A stretch of DNA of 64,000 nt, taken from contig NW_012236517.1 of NCBI RefSeq assembly GCF_000787575.1, positions 251,272 through 315,271 on the forward strand, written 5' to 3'. Positions 1 through 12,300 of the stretch are shown piece by piece. The position numbers were made by a program, and so were the translations under genes. The stretch comes from Acytostelium subglobosum LB1. Its lineage: Eukaryota > Evosea > Eumycetozoa > Acytosteliales > Acytosteliaceae. Position 1 is the first letter of the stretch. Each line of letters starts with the position of its first letter. A model generated the notes under the pieces. It was not told the origin of the DNA. It did no database searches and worked only from the letters and a program-made list of their open reading frames with translations.

Positions 1-377
1 TTGAGTTTCTTCTTTGATAATGTTGTTGTTGTTGTTGGAGTCGATGATGATGTACTTGGTGATGATGATGTAGACTTGATGATCGGACTTTTGGATGTCA
101 AGACTACCGAGTCAAGGTCTGTTATTGTCATTGTTGTGACTGCATCTCCATCATCATCAGATATGATGATCTCATTAGAAGACATCAATGATGCTAACTT
201 GATTGATGATATATTGTTGTTGATGTTGTTGTACTTGTTGTTGTTGTACTTGTTGTTGTAGTTGTTGACAACACTCGTCACTGGTGACTTTAGTGCTTTG
301 AATGATGAGTGTTGCAGTGATGATGAAGTTGATGAAGGTGTGATGTCTACTCTTGAAGTGTTCACGCTCACTACCAT
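1..377 (-). CDS. N-terminal part of a low-complexity protein (runs off the window)
   Basis: On the minus strand an ATG at 377 opens a frame that stays open to the window edge (about 125 codons), so the gene continues to the left. The product starts MVVSVNTSRVDITPS and is rich in Ser, Thr and Asn, with an Asn/Tyr/Lys patch (residues about 38-58), a short acidic patch (SDDDGD) and a poly-Thr run. Codon choice (TCA, ACA, AAC, ATC) matches neighbouring genes. The plus-strand frame over the same bases encodes only Val/Asp/Leu repeats and is its shadow. No family can be named from this fragment. Confidence 0.6.
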   Translation of the reverse strand, partial: MVVSVNTSRVDITPSSTSSSLQHSSFKALKSPVTSVVNNYNNKYNNNKYNNINNNISSIKLASLMSSNEIIISDDDGDAVTTMTITDLDSVVLTSKSPIIKSTSSSPSTSSSTPTTTTTLSKKKL

Positions 378-1492
378 TCTCTCCTTTGCATACTATGACT
401 GACTGACTGACTCTCTCTCACTCTATCTCTAATAATAATACAATTATCTGTAGCTTGTGGGAATTGTGAGAAACAAACGATGTTCGGTCGTCTTTAGAAT
501 CATCAAACCACTCGTTTTCACATCTTTCCGAATTTCACTTAATCAATTCCTATCCACCTAACTAATTAAAGAATGATCATTCATTGATACTTGAGTTGGA
601 GGACCAATAACAAATGTTCATTCATTCCTCACCATCATCCTTTGTGTGAGGGTAAGGGTAAGGTCCAGGGTTGGGGTGAGGGTGAGGGTGAGGGCGAGGT
701 TGTGATTGGGATTCATTCCACGCTGATGATCATGTGACAGCAATACAAGGCAAACCCGATACCGGATATGGTAAAGCCAACAAACAAGTACTTGAGCTCT
801 GAACATTCATTAAGTTAAAAAAATGGGTATCATTATCTTCGATCGATCTTACCATCCATCAAATCAAAGCCGATGAATAGGAATGAACGAACGAACGAAT
901 GGATGGACTGATTATATACTAGTTATTATTATTTGATCAAACAAACAACTTTTGATTGGGTACTGGTATGGCTCACCGAGCTTGAAGCGAATAATCATCT
1001 GACTTTATTATTTTTAAGTTTGATGGATGTTCGATGGATGGATGACGTCTTTGCAAAGGACGACCCATACGCATAAAAAGACGCGAGAAGTCAGATGGGA
1101 GATAGATCCACCCAGCCATCTCGCCTCGACTCAAAAAAACCCCCCAAAAAGCAATAAAAATCAAAAAAAACGACGATGTGAATCGGTTGGACATTGGACT
1201 TTGACACCCCTTTTAGTTGAATGAGCTTGATACACACATGTGAGATAGTGTGTCTTTGTCATTCAATGACCTAACTAGGTCCTCTTCCTTTCCAACCTCA
1301 CATCTCCGTCATCCATCCTTTCATTCATTCATTGATCTGACCTCTATCTATCTATCTCAAGGATAACAACATATTATATTATTTATTATCTCACACTCAT
1401 TCATTCAATCATATTCAATCACTCATTCAATCAATCAATCAATCAATCAAACATACTTGTATTTGTAGGAAGAGGAGACATATAGACATATA
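378..1492. other. Intergenic region between divergent genes
   Basis: No convincing coding frame. It holds the upstream regions of the minus-strand gene to the left and the ELMO gene to the right, a G-rich telomere-like tract (647-699), A- and C-homopolymer runs near 1130-1170, and TCATTCAATC-type repeats just before the ELMO start. Confidence 0.6.
647..699 (+). repeat. G-rich telomere-like degenerate repeat tract
   Basis: About 53 bp of degenerate GGGTRA/GGGTGA/GGGCGA units (for example GAGGGTAAGGGTAAGG), G-rich on the plus strand. A C-rich counterpart lies at 44830-44880 inside an intron. The G-run spacing could support a G-quadruplex. Confidence 0.6.
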
Positions 1493-4400
1493 ATGGCGTC
1501 ACATACACATACAGGGCAGACACAACAACAGACTCAGATGCAGACACAAACTCATTTGGTTAGAGTGTATGATCCACAGGGTGTGGAGTTCTTGTGCGAG
1601 TTCAGACCGGATAGATCATTCCAAGCACATATTAGACATATATTTGGAAATATACTGGCGTATACTCAACCTTTTAGAGGCTCAGCACTCAATCTAAACG
1701 ATGGTCTGGTTGCCCTACATTATGGCCTGCAAGAGGCTTCTAGTGGCCATTGGATCGAAGACTCAAAAGATGGCCGTTTGGCCAAAGAGAACAACTCATT
1801 CTTCTTCAAACTTCGTCCACTTCATGAATATATAACGGCCGTCGAGAACTTACTGCCTCCAACAACATTGCCAATCATCAACCCAACAACATCACCAATC
1901 CTTGGATCCGCAGGTACCGCCAACGCGCCACAGCTACCATCTCCACCCCCACCCCAATCCATTCGCAATCACATAGAGACGCAGATCCAGACACAGCTGC
2001 GGATGCGCACGGCTACAGCCGCCACCGTATCGATGACACCAAACACCAGGATCAACAAGGTGGCGCTGCGCTCGGCCATTGACAGCCTGCACACTCACCT
2101 GACGCTGCTGATGATGAAGGAGCGACGCACAAAGAACGACATTGTGCACATCAGCACCGACAACCTCTGCAAGATCATTCGCATCATCTTCCGCTCGCCG
2201 ACACTCTGGGCTCTCAATCTGCTCGTGGACTATCTCCATCGTTACAATCTCAAGGTGGCCAGTGAGGACTTTGCCGAAACTTCACATCCACGCAGCCAGA
2301 CAATGAAGGGCTCGGGTGCAGTGGCGGCCGGCATCTTCAACACGATGATGTCCGCCTCCCCGCCCGACATCTCGCCAACGTCGACACTTGGCCACCACGC
2401 GGGCATCTCCACGTCACCGGGCCTGACGGGAGGCACGGGCAAGTCGCCACGCCCCGGCATGGGCAAGCTCACACTGAACGGCAGTCGCGACACTGTCAAC
2501 AACTCGCATCACGACCTCTCCAGCAACATATCATTGTTCACACTTGTCGACCAGGCCATCAAGATCTGCTCGACCGAGTTCAAGAAGAACTTCTATCAAC
2601 ATCTGTTTGATCAGTACACTGATCGCAGCACGCAGCAGAGTGGTTCGGACGGCCACGACTCTGGTTCAATGTCCACGAACAGTAACAGTAACAGTGTCGT
2701 TGGCTCGATGACCACGAATATAGATGGCGATGACAACAACAACATATTCACGGATATTGATCTCAACCAGCACTTGGACGGCTCTCAACACAACGTTCTA
2801 CAACGTGAGATCATTGTCCAAACGATGAACTTGATCAACAACATCTATTTATTAGCATCCAACCCTGTAAATTACCTTGTTAAACTACACAAAGAGAATG
2901 TCTTCAAGTCACTTGTCGTAAGTATCCCTCGTCCGCCAGTCGCGTCCACTCACTCACTCAATCACATTCAATCAATCAATCACAGGAATTGAAGAATAAG
3001 GATCCAATCATTGCAGAGAGCGTACATTATTCGATATTGAGGAACAACTTGATCAATGAGTTGAGACAACAGAGATTGGAGGTGTTGGATGCCGAGAGTA
3101 TACAGCATCAGATATTGTTCTCAGACTTGTGGGCAACGAGTTTGGTCTCATATCCATACGCAGGCACCAGCTCATACCGTTGGCTGCAGATTGGCTTCAG
3201 AGGCGCCAACCCCGTCGACGACCTGGGCGCAACCGGCACGCTGGCACTACGCAATCTAATCTACATGGCCAAGCACAATCAATCGATATTCAGACATATA
3301 CTGATGCTACAGACTGAGCGTGAGATGCTGGCCAACGAGGACATGACCGTGCCATCCTCCTACCCGCTGGCCGTCGTGGGCATTGCCATCACTCACACGC
3401 TGGCCAACCTGTTCAAGATCAAGGCAGAGAGCAACAGTCCGTCGGCCACCTCCTTCCGTGAGGGTTTCACTAGGCCCCATCACCAAGACGACGAAGTGCC
3501 TGGCGACACTCTTTGGGACATAGCATTCAGTGACTCTGAATGGTTTGACAAGTGTTACATCACAGCCATGCACCTGTTCGAATCCCTGTGGACCGTCAGA
3601 TCACAGTCCTACACCGACTTCCAGATGATCCTTGGCACGACTCAGTAAGTTGATCAATCAAATCATTCAATCAATCACATGATCATTCACTAACATCCTA
3701 CTCCTCCCAGGTTCATATTGGAAAAGGCGATGGAGGTCTTCCCCAAGTCAATCAAAGAGGTGACAACATTAATTGAGGAACAACTGTCCAATGAATACAT
3801 GGGCACTAAGCTTGTTCAGCGATTCAGACAACTCTGTACCACAACAACGCCAACCAACAGCGAAACCAAGTTCTCATGCAAGCATCTCATCACATTCTTT
3901 GGCGAGTGCATTGAGCCTGAGCAAGGTCTATACCAATATCTTCCAACTCATGTAAGTAATCATATTGATTGATCACTCATCACTCGAATCATACTAACTA
4001 ACAATCAATCATTCAATCAAACTAGTTATCCACAAGCAGTAATCAGGACCAATCAGTCAATGAGAGGAATATAAGAATTAATGCGTTCATGGGACCATGG
4101 TTACTCAATGAACAGGTTGAGTATAATGAGAAGGTTCGCGCGTCTGTGGCGATACAGGCATCACTCCTTACAGCATCTTTGAAGAACATGGGCGCCAATG
4201 CAAGTGGAGCTGGAGGAGTGGGTGGCATCAACAACAGTAGCAATGCAGTTGGCGCCAATGATGCCAACCTCACCAACTCGAACAACAATAACAATGGCGA
4301 TGGCAACAGCAGCATCAACACAAGCCCATTGATGTCCAGTGGCAATGGAAACCAAGTGGACAACACAGCAAGGATACATAAGTTGAACAAGTTCTTTGGC

Positions 4401-5948
4401 GAGAAGGTACCAATACCAAAGATTGCCAACCTATCGTCGTCCATCGACTCTATGCCGGTGGGATCGGGACCGGGATCGTTGTCCCCACCTGTATCACCAT
4501 CAACGTCTCCAGGCCTACCCGATGACGACTCAAGACATCATCGACCGGACAAGGTACAACGTATACTTGGCGAGAACATCGATGTGAAGAAGGAGAGGGA
4601 GGCGCTCAACTTTGCACCTCAGCCACATCACGTCAGGGAGAGCAAGTTGCAAAAGTTGTTTGGCGAGGTCATCCCTGCCCAGAAGCTGCCGCCCAAGTCA
4701 ACTACGACGACCACACAGACAGCAACACAGCCGACACAGACACCGGCACAGGCAGCACCGACAACGATTCAGAACTCACCATCTTCACCTTCACAATCAC
4801 CACCATCTCACTCACCTCCAGCGACACACATTCATCCTTCCTCGCGCGACACTGACAAGTCATCACTGTGGAAGAAGGGAACAACCAGCAAATCAACCTA
4901 CCACGCATCAGTCATCATCCCATTGTCATCCAGCGCGAACAACCTCACCAACTCGACCGACAACAGTCCATCATCATCACCTGTCATCGAGCACCACCAG
5001 CCTGGCCATGGACAGGGTGCCGGTTCGCCACCAGTTGGCTCGCCACCAACAGAGTCGCTACAGCAGCCATTACCATCACCATCCCATCCAGACCTGGAAA
5101 TGGACTCGGACATACCAGAGATCATTCAACCATCTGGCGCAGTGTCGGCATTGGTAGAGGACATACCTCCTTCATGCAGGGCGTCAATCAACAGTTCAAT
5201 AGGCGCACACATGATGGACGAGTTGGATTACATTGGAGATGAGACGAACAATGTGATTGGCGACCGTCGATCAATCCACCAACTGAACCTATTCTATAAC
5301 CAACGATTCGACAATGAGTCTGATGTCGCCATGTTGTCGCCCACATCACCATTGAAGAGGTCGGCGCAGTCTGACGTCAACACATACACACAAGACAAGC
5401 AAGAGACACAGCCCAGCATGGTCGATGTTGTTGATAATCAATCACCAAAGAGTCCACAATCAATCAAGAGTAGTAGTAGTCCAGACCGACATGTCATAGC
5501 TCCACCCATACCACCAAAGTCAGCCAGTCCACCTCTTTCATCACTATCACCAGTACAATCACATTCCACAGTCCTAAAGCCAGTCAACACCAACGCACAA
5601 CCATCACCAGCAATCAAGTCACTTCAACCAAATCCAAATCCACAACATCCACATCCACATCCACTTCCACCAACACAAACAATCAAGAAGGCACCTCCCA
5701 AGATTGTAGCGCGTACTCCACAAACAACAACATCAACACAATCAACGACGACCACGACAACTACAACGACACAACCACAGAATGTGATTGAGAGACCAAA
5801 GAGACAACAAGTCAATGTTGTGCAAGACCCAAAGTTGTTGGCTTCCAATGATCACTCCCCATCAGTATCATCATTGATATCAATCTTTGGTGAGAAGACC
5901 ACATCACCATCCTCCCCTGTCAAGCGTTTCCCCATCCCACCCAAATAA
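1493..5948 (+). CDS. ELMO-domain protein with C-terminal FGE-motif repeats
   Basis: Four exons: 1493-2917, 2986-3644, 3711-3951, 4026-5948, giving 1,415 residues in one consistent frame. The N-terminus (about 20-110) looks like a ubiquitin-like or Ras-binding fold (HLVRVYDPQGVEFLCEF), followed by a helical ELMO/ARM-like region. The ELMO domain is at about 485-730, with the family signature WLQIGFRGANPVDDLGATG and YPLAVVGIAITH. ELMO proteins pair with Dock-type GEFs to activate Rac and drive actin-based motility and phagocytosis. The long Ser/Pro/Gln/Asn-rich tail carries four short motifs of the type KLxKFFGE (about 893, 950, 981, 1389). No PH domain is obvious. Dictyostelids have several ELMO paralogues and I cannot say which this is. 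ELMO assignment is strong; the role in this species is inferred. Confidence 0.87.
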
Positions 5949-6390
5949 ACTGGGACTTGAGTTGAGTCACATGACCTCCTCCTCTCACTCACTTTGCAAT
6001 AATATCCCTTGTTGGGCTTTTCCAAACTTTGATAATGATGGAAACTGAAGGAAAACTTGTTGTGCTGGATCGAATGTGGTTGAGCACCATCATTTGATCA
6101 CATGACCAATCAGTGAGTGAGTGAATGAGTAAGAGTAGATTGATTGATCAGTCCAACAAACATGATGTTGATTGATTCCATTATAAGATGTTCCAACTCA
6201 TTCATTCTATTCATCATCATCAATCAATCACATAATCAACCATTACAACATCAATCATTCATTCAATCAATCACTCACATCCTGGAATCATCCCATCACT
6301 CACTCAATCAATCAATTGATGAAAGGTAAGTGTGATGGTATCATCATCATATCCAAGCTCATCCTAATCGAACAATCATTCAATGTATAG
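5949..6390 (+). promoter_or_regulatory. Upstream region of the RdRP gene with a likely 5' UTR intron
   Basis: No gene is seen here. AATC/ATTC repeats fill 6180-6320. A GTAAGT donor at 6327 and a TATAG acceptor ending at 6390 define a likely 64-bp 5' UTR intron that ends exactly before the start codon. An ATG seven bases before the donor would run into a different frame after splicing. Confidence 0.45.
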
Positions 6391-9300
6391 ATGATGTCCA
6401 ACAACAATAACAACAACAATAACAACAACAACAATACTAGGTGGTGTTATTGTAAACACTGTAGGACACCTTTGATTCCTCATAATATGTTATTCTTCTT
6501 TGAGGATAACAACAAAGGGTCACATCTTTGTTATCAATGGGCCTACAAGTTTGAGACAATCTACATTGCAATCAATCCCAGGGAGAATCCATTCTCACCT
6601 AACAAGGTATTCTGTATGAGTTGTAAGAAGGGCATTGGCAATGAGGTCATTGAGAAGTTGCCCGGCCTAAAGAGTATCTTCACTTTGGACAAGGAGGACG
6701 TCATTCTCTCGATGAAGGACCTCACTCGCAAGATAACAAAGAGGACCAAGTGGAGGGAGATTGCTCCTGAATACCCGCACATCAAGCATCTCAACTCTCA
6801 ATCTCCGGTGTTTGCGTTGAAGCCCAAGGTCGTGGCCAGCCCTGACCACACGCCACCAAAGCCTGTGCGCAGGTATGCATCGACCAAGTTCTCCAACACC
6901 ATCAACAAAGCGGTGATGACCACGAGAAAGATGGAGCCCAGACCCTATCAGATCGAAGCATTGGTGGATGCCATGGCAAGGAACTCAATCTTGGTAATGC
7001 CCACCGGCAGTGGCAAGACCTTGGTGTCAGTCATGCTCATCCAACAGATGATGGCTCTCAACGCACCTCAGACAACTCAGATCAAGAGAATGGTGTTGTT
7101 CGTTGTCACTACACTACCTTTGGTACATCAGCAGACCGAGGCCATCCAGTATCATAACCCCACGTTGCGCGTGATCGAAGTCAGCAGCGCATCAGACGCC
7201 CAATCACTCACGGTCGACATGTTTGATCATAATCATACCAGACCGGATGTGATGGTGATCACATCGGGATCATTCTTCAACATTGTGGACATTGTCGTCA
7301 CGATGAAGGACTTCCATTTGGTCATCTTTGATGAGGTCCATCACGCCACCGGCAATCACAACTATGTCCGCATCATGAAGGAGTTCCACGATGTCATGCC
7401 GCCAGAGTACCGTCCACGAGTGTTTGGCCTGTCTGCCTCGCCGTCGACTGGTCGCACCCAAACGGTTATCGCCAACAACATTGCTAGCTTGGAGAATGTG
7501 ATGCATTCACGCACATTCCGGCCACCATCACTGCCTCACGAGGCATCACTCGAGTCTGATCGAGTGATCTTCAATATGTCCTACTCAGAGCTGTCATGTA
7601 ATCAGTTCTTTGCCGATCACCTCAATATGTTGACCGAGGATCTGATGGACAAGGCCAAGTACACCACTGACAAGTTGAAGTATCGTCAAGTCAATCCCAT
7701 GCCCTTTATCACCGAGCTCAAGCGATTCATGGCCTATGTCTCGGACCACAAGATGGACCTGTCTGTCAACATTGGAGATGTGAGAGCATTGTTGCGACGC
7801 TTCACCAACGTGTCAATTGAGGGCTATGTGCCCTTTATCAAACGTCTACGCGACGACCTCGCGAGCAAGGTACCCTCGCCACGTTGGCGAACCTTCCTCC
7901 AGGGATTGCTCAATGGTCTCGAGCAGCGAGGCGCGAGCTCGGTCACTCACTCGAGCAGGTTTGACGTGATGTTGAGGGAGCTGAAGGATATGGTCGACAC
8001 GGACAACAAGCTGGACAACTTCCGTGGCATCATATTTGTCAAGACCAGGGCCACGGTCGACTGTTTGGTCAACATGCTGGTCAAGGATGAGCTCAACGCC
8101 AAGCTCAATGTGAAGAAGATGGTCGGCCATTCCAAGGAGGGCGGCATGGACACGGACGACCAGATACGCATAATGGAGAAGTTCACCTCGGGCGACACCA
8201 AGCTGCTTGTGGCCACCAGTGTCATCGAGGAGGGCATCGATGTGCAACGCTGCAACTTTGTCATGTGCTTTGAGAATGACTTTAATATTCGCTCACTCAT
8301 TCAACGACGTGGTCGCGCACGCAATAAGGGCGAGGGCAAGTTCTGCTGTCTGATGAACCAGGCCGAGAACGACTTTGTCAACGAGATCCTCATCAATGAG
8401 CAGATGCTCAACCTTGTGATTGGCGCCAAGATGCGGGCATCGAACCTTGCGGACCAACAGCGCGAGGCGGACCGTGTGTGGAATGAAATGTTCGAGTCGC
8501 CCGCCCAGAACCAGGTGTACGTGCCACTTGGCGAACGCAAGACCGTGATCCTGGACTTCTGTGTCAGCACCCCTGAGTTGGACACGATCCTGTCGCGCAA
8601 GTTGGCCAAATCGCTGGTCAGGCGACCCGTCAAATATACGAACGAGCATGAAGATCGCGAGTACCTCAAGAGCCACAAAGAGTTTGTGATTGGTGTCGAG
8701 AACTCTGATGAAGAGATCAATCACTTGCTAAAGATACTCTACGAGGTCAAGGGTTGGTGGGCCAGGGTGACCTATCCCGAGGCTATCAACTTGCCATCAT
8801 CAGCTACCAAGACTGGTGAGCATGGAGGAGAAGAGATCACGGCATTTGGAGTACAGTTGACTTGTGGCAACTTTATGGACCCGACCAAGTTTGTGGAGAC
8901 CTTTGTTGGCAATGGATCATTGGTGTTCAATAAGCAGAGTCGTCTGCTTGACCTCTCTGTGCGACATGATGAACTCTCTATGGACCTTCGCATACGGTTC
9001 AAGACTGAGAACCTTGTAAGCTTCGCTCTGCTGGACTGTGACCCTGACTCTGAGTATCAATCACTCTACATCATTGCCAAACGATCACCAATCATATGCC
9101 AGATTGAAAAGATTGTAAAAAATGGAGTAGTAGTGGAGATAGGGTACTTTAGAGTGGATCAAGATGAATGTCCATTCATGTCCAATCGATTTGTTTACCG
9201 TATTCAAACCACAAAGGAAGAGATGGGACCATTCCTCGATATGTTCCCAATCCCATTTTACCTGGCATCAATCAAGAGTGGTCCTGATCCCCAGACCAAG

Positions 9301-12300
9301 ACAGCCCTCTTGACTGGCCCACTTGAACATCCTATACTCATCAACTCCCATCTAGCCTATCAAATTGCTGTCCTAAAAAGGTAACTATTGGAATGGTTCC
9401 AGCCCCACCCCACTCATAACTAACAACCCAACAACAACCAATCAATCAAATCCAGCAACACGAACACTGGCTTTGGAAGGACAAACATACCAGAGGTATT
9501 CTTGAACAAGTTGACTGAGCTTGTGGATGAGGGCAGGATGTTGGCCGCTGAGTATCTGATTGGCCAGGCATTGGAGATACCTGAGTTTGCATCGTATGAT
9601 AGATTGATCTATCTGGACTTGTCAGGCCTTCCAAACGTCAGTCCAACATCATTACCAAAGAACCATGCGATGATCAAGAGTGCCTACGTCACGCCCTCAC
9701 GTGTGGTATTCAACATGCCACGCATCCAACAGACCAATCGTGTCATCCGTGTGTTTGGTGCCGACCGGTTCATGACGGTGCAGTTCACCGAGGAGGACTT
9801 TGGGCCAATGGTCGAGAACAAGGACAATCTGCAAGAGTACTACTACAACACGCTCAAAAATGGCATAAAGGCCCACGGCTGCGGAACATTCTACTACCTT
9901 GGCAACAGTAACTCTCAAGCACGCTGCCAGATGTCTTGGTTCTACTGTGTCGACGATGGAGATGATGTGGACTTGACAATCGACACTGTCAGATCTATTA
10001 TGATCGGACCGGACACCAACTACATTAGTGCGCGCAAGGCTCTTCGTGCAATGGCCTTAGTATTCCCATCGACCACGCCAACATTGGTCAATGTTGACTA
10101 TCACTCAATCCAAGACATGGTACACAATGATCACATATTCACAGAAGGCGTTGGATACATTGGTCGAGACACTGCACATGAGTTGTGCAAGGCCGGTAAC
10201 TATCCCACTCATACCAGTGCCTTCCAAATCAGACTTGGCGGCCATAAGGGCGTACTGTCCGTACACCCCACCATCAAGACTGGTGTCTTCCTGAGACCCA
10301 GCATGAAGAAGTTCCAGCCGATTGGAGCGCCCCATGATCGTGTACTCGAGGTTATCAGTGTGAGTGCGCCCAAGACCTGCTTCCTCAATCGCCAGATCAT
10401 CCTGTTGCTGAGCCAGCGCATACCTGATGGCTACTTCATGGAGCTTGAACGCAAGGCCCTGTCCAAGCTCGTGCACATCTTCCAAGATCCGGAATATATG
10501 CGCGTGGTACTTCGCGAGCTGTCCTTGCTCAATGATGCGATCGATGAGACAGACATTGCCACGCGAGATCCACTCATAGCCAGCGCGCTGCAGAGTCTCT
10601 ACCTCAAAAAGTTGGACAGCATCCAGGACAAGTGCTTCATCCCCATCGAGCTAGCCAGGACTGTTATGGCATCTCTGACGAGTCATCACAGCTGGGTCCA
10701 GGCCAAGTGTTTGTCCAGATCACAGAGGCTGATGGTAGCAAGAATGTCATCCGCGGCAAGGTGTTGGTGTGCAAGAACCCTTGTCTGCACCCAGGCGACA
10801 TTCGCGTCTTGGAGGCTGTGGACGTGCCGCAACTACGCGAGGTCTATCTCGATGTGATTGCATTTTCCCAACATGGCGAAGTGCCAAACTTCAAGGAGTG
10901 TTCTGGCAGTGACCTTGATGGAGACAGGTACTTTGTATGCTTCGATCAGGAAATGATTGATTACTATCAATCACACGATGATCCATACCTTGGAGAGGAC
11001 TTGGATGCTACTACCGAACCCAAATACAAGGGTACTCGCGATGAACTTATCCAACAATACTTGAAGAACATCACAAAGTCAAAGCTGGGCATGATCGCGC
11101 TCTCACACTTGGCCCTCAGCGACAAACTTGGCCCTCGCGACCCACTCTGTGTGCAACTGGCCAAAGAGCACTTTATCGAAGTGGACTCGATCAAGACTGG
11201 CGTGCATGGAGAGATCCCTAAAGATGCTCTCAAGGCTCTCAACTACTTCAGCCTCTTCCCACAGTTCATGGAGCACGCCATGCCTCGATGTTCATACTGG
11301 GAGTCGACCAGTGTTCTAGGCAAGCTGTACCAGGCTGCGTCCATCCTGCGCGCGGTGCCACAGATGCTGCCAGAGGTTGCTGTCGACCCCGCCCGACTGG
11401 TCCCCGGCTATGATGACTACCTGGAGAATGCTTGGAGCTGTTACCAAAGCTACAAGTTCCTGGTCAACTCACTCCTGCATCAGTTCGACTTGGAGACCGA
11501 GGTGGACATCCTGGTCAAGTTCATCAAGGACACAAAGAACATGTTCAAGTACACCGAGCACATGGTCGAAGAGATCAGGATCAACTACAAACGCATCCAA
11601 GCTCAGTTCAAGGATGAGTTCCTGTGCGACTTCCCAGGCGACACCCCCGCCGACAAGTTGAGATCGTCCCCGGATGAGATCCAGATGAAGGCGGCCGCCT
11701 GGTATTGCATCGCGTATAGCGATACTGGCGCTGACCGAGTGCTGTCATTCAGCTGGATCGCCAAGTTGTTCACACCCAAGCAGCAACTCAAGACCTTGGC
11801 TCGCGAGAATCACTCAATCATCTCAGAGAGCATCATTGATTTTGTCAATGGTGCCAAGCCCGCGATGACCCTGGGTTACTTGGAGCGGGTGGACATGATC
11901 CAAGACCTCCTGGGACTGATCAGAAGTGAGTCCAATGGCGTATATGAAGACTCTACAATATTGCTCTATGGATCTTCGTCACTCTTATTGTTTGATCAAG
12001 TTCAATCGGACCTGGATCTATTCCTGAACTGCCGCATCCCTCGTGGACAGGTCGCCCACGACATCTTTACCGACCTCTTCGGTGTGATCAAGTCACACGA
12101 GCCGACATCAGAGGTCAGGTATGTCAAGAATGCCCCGGTGCCCGTGATCAAGTTCATGATGAACAAGCGCGCATGTGACCTCTCACTTGACCCCAACGGA
12201 TTCCAAAAGACTGGAATGATGTGCGATATAATGAACAAGTATCCCTTTATATACCAGCTGCTATTCATAGTTGTCAAGTGGGGACGCGAGACCGGACTCT

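Noticed and set aside
618-806. Leu/Thr-repeat minus-strand frame
   Set aside because: It only translates the telomere-like tract.
10665-10693. 29-nt micro-intron in the RdRP gene
   Set aside because: Its removal would delete the conserved GISDE motif, and it is far shorter than all other introns here.
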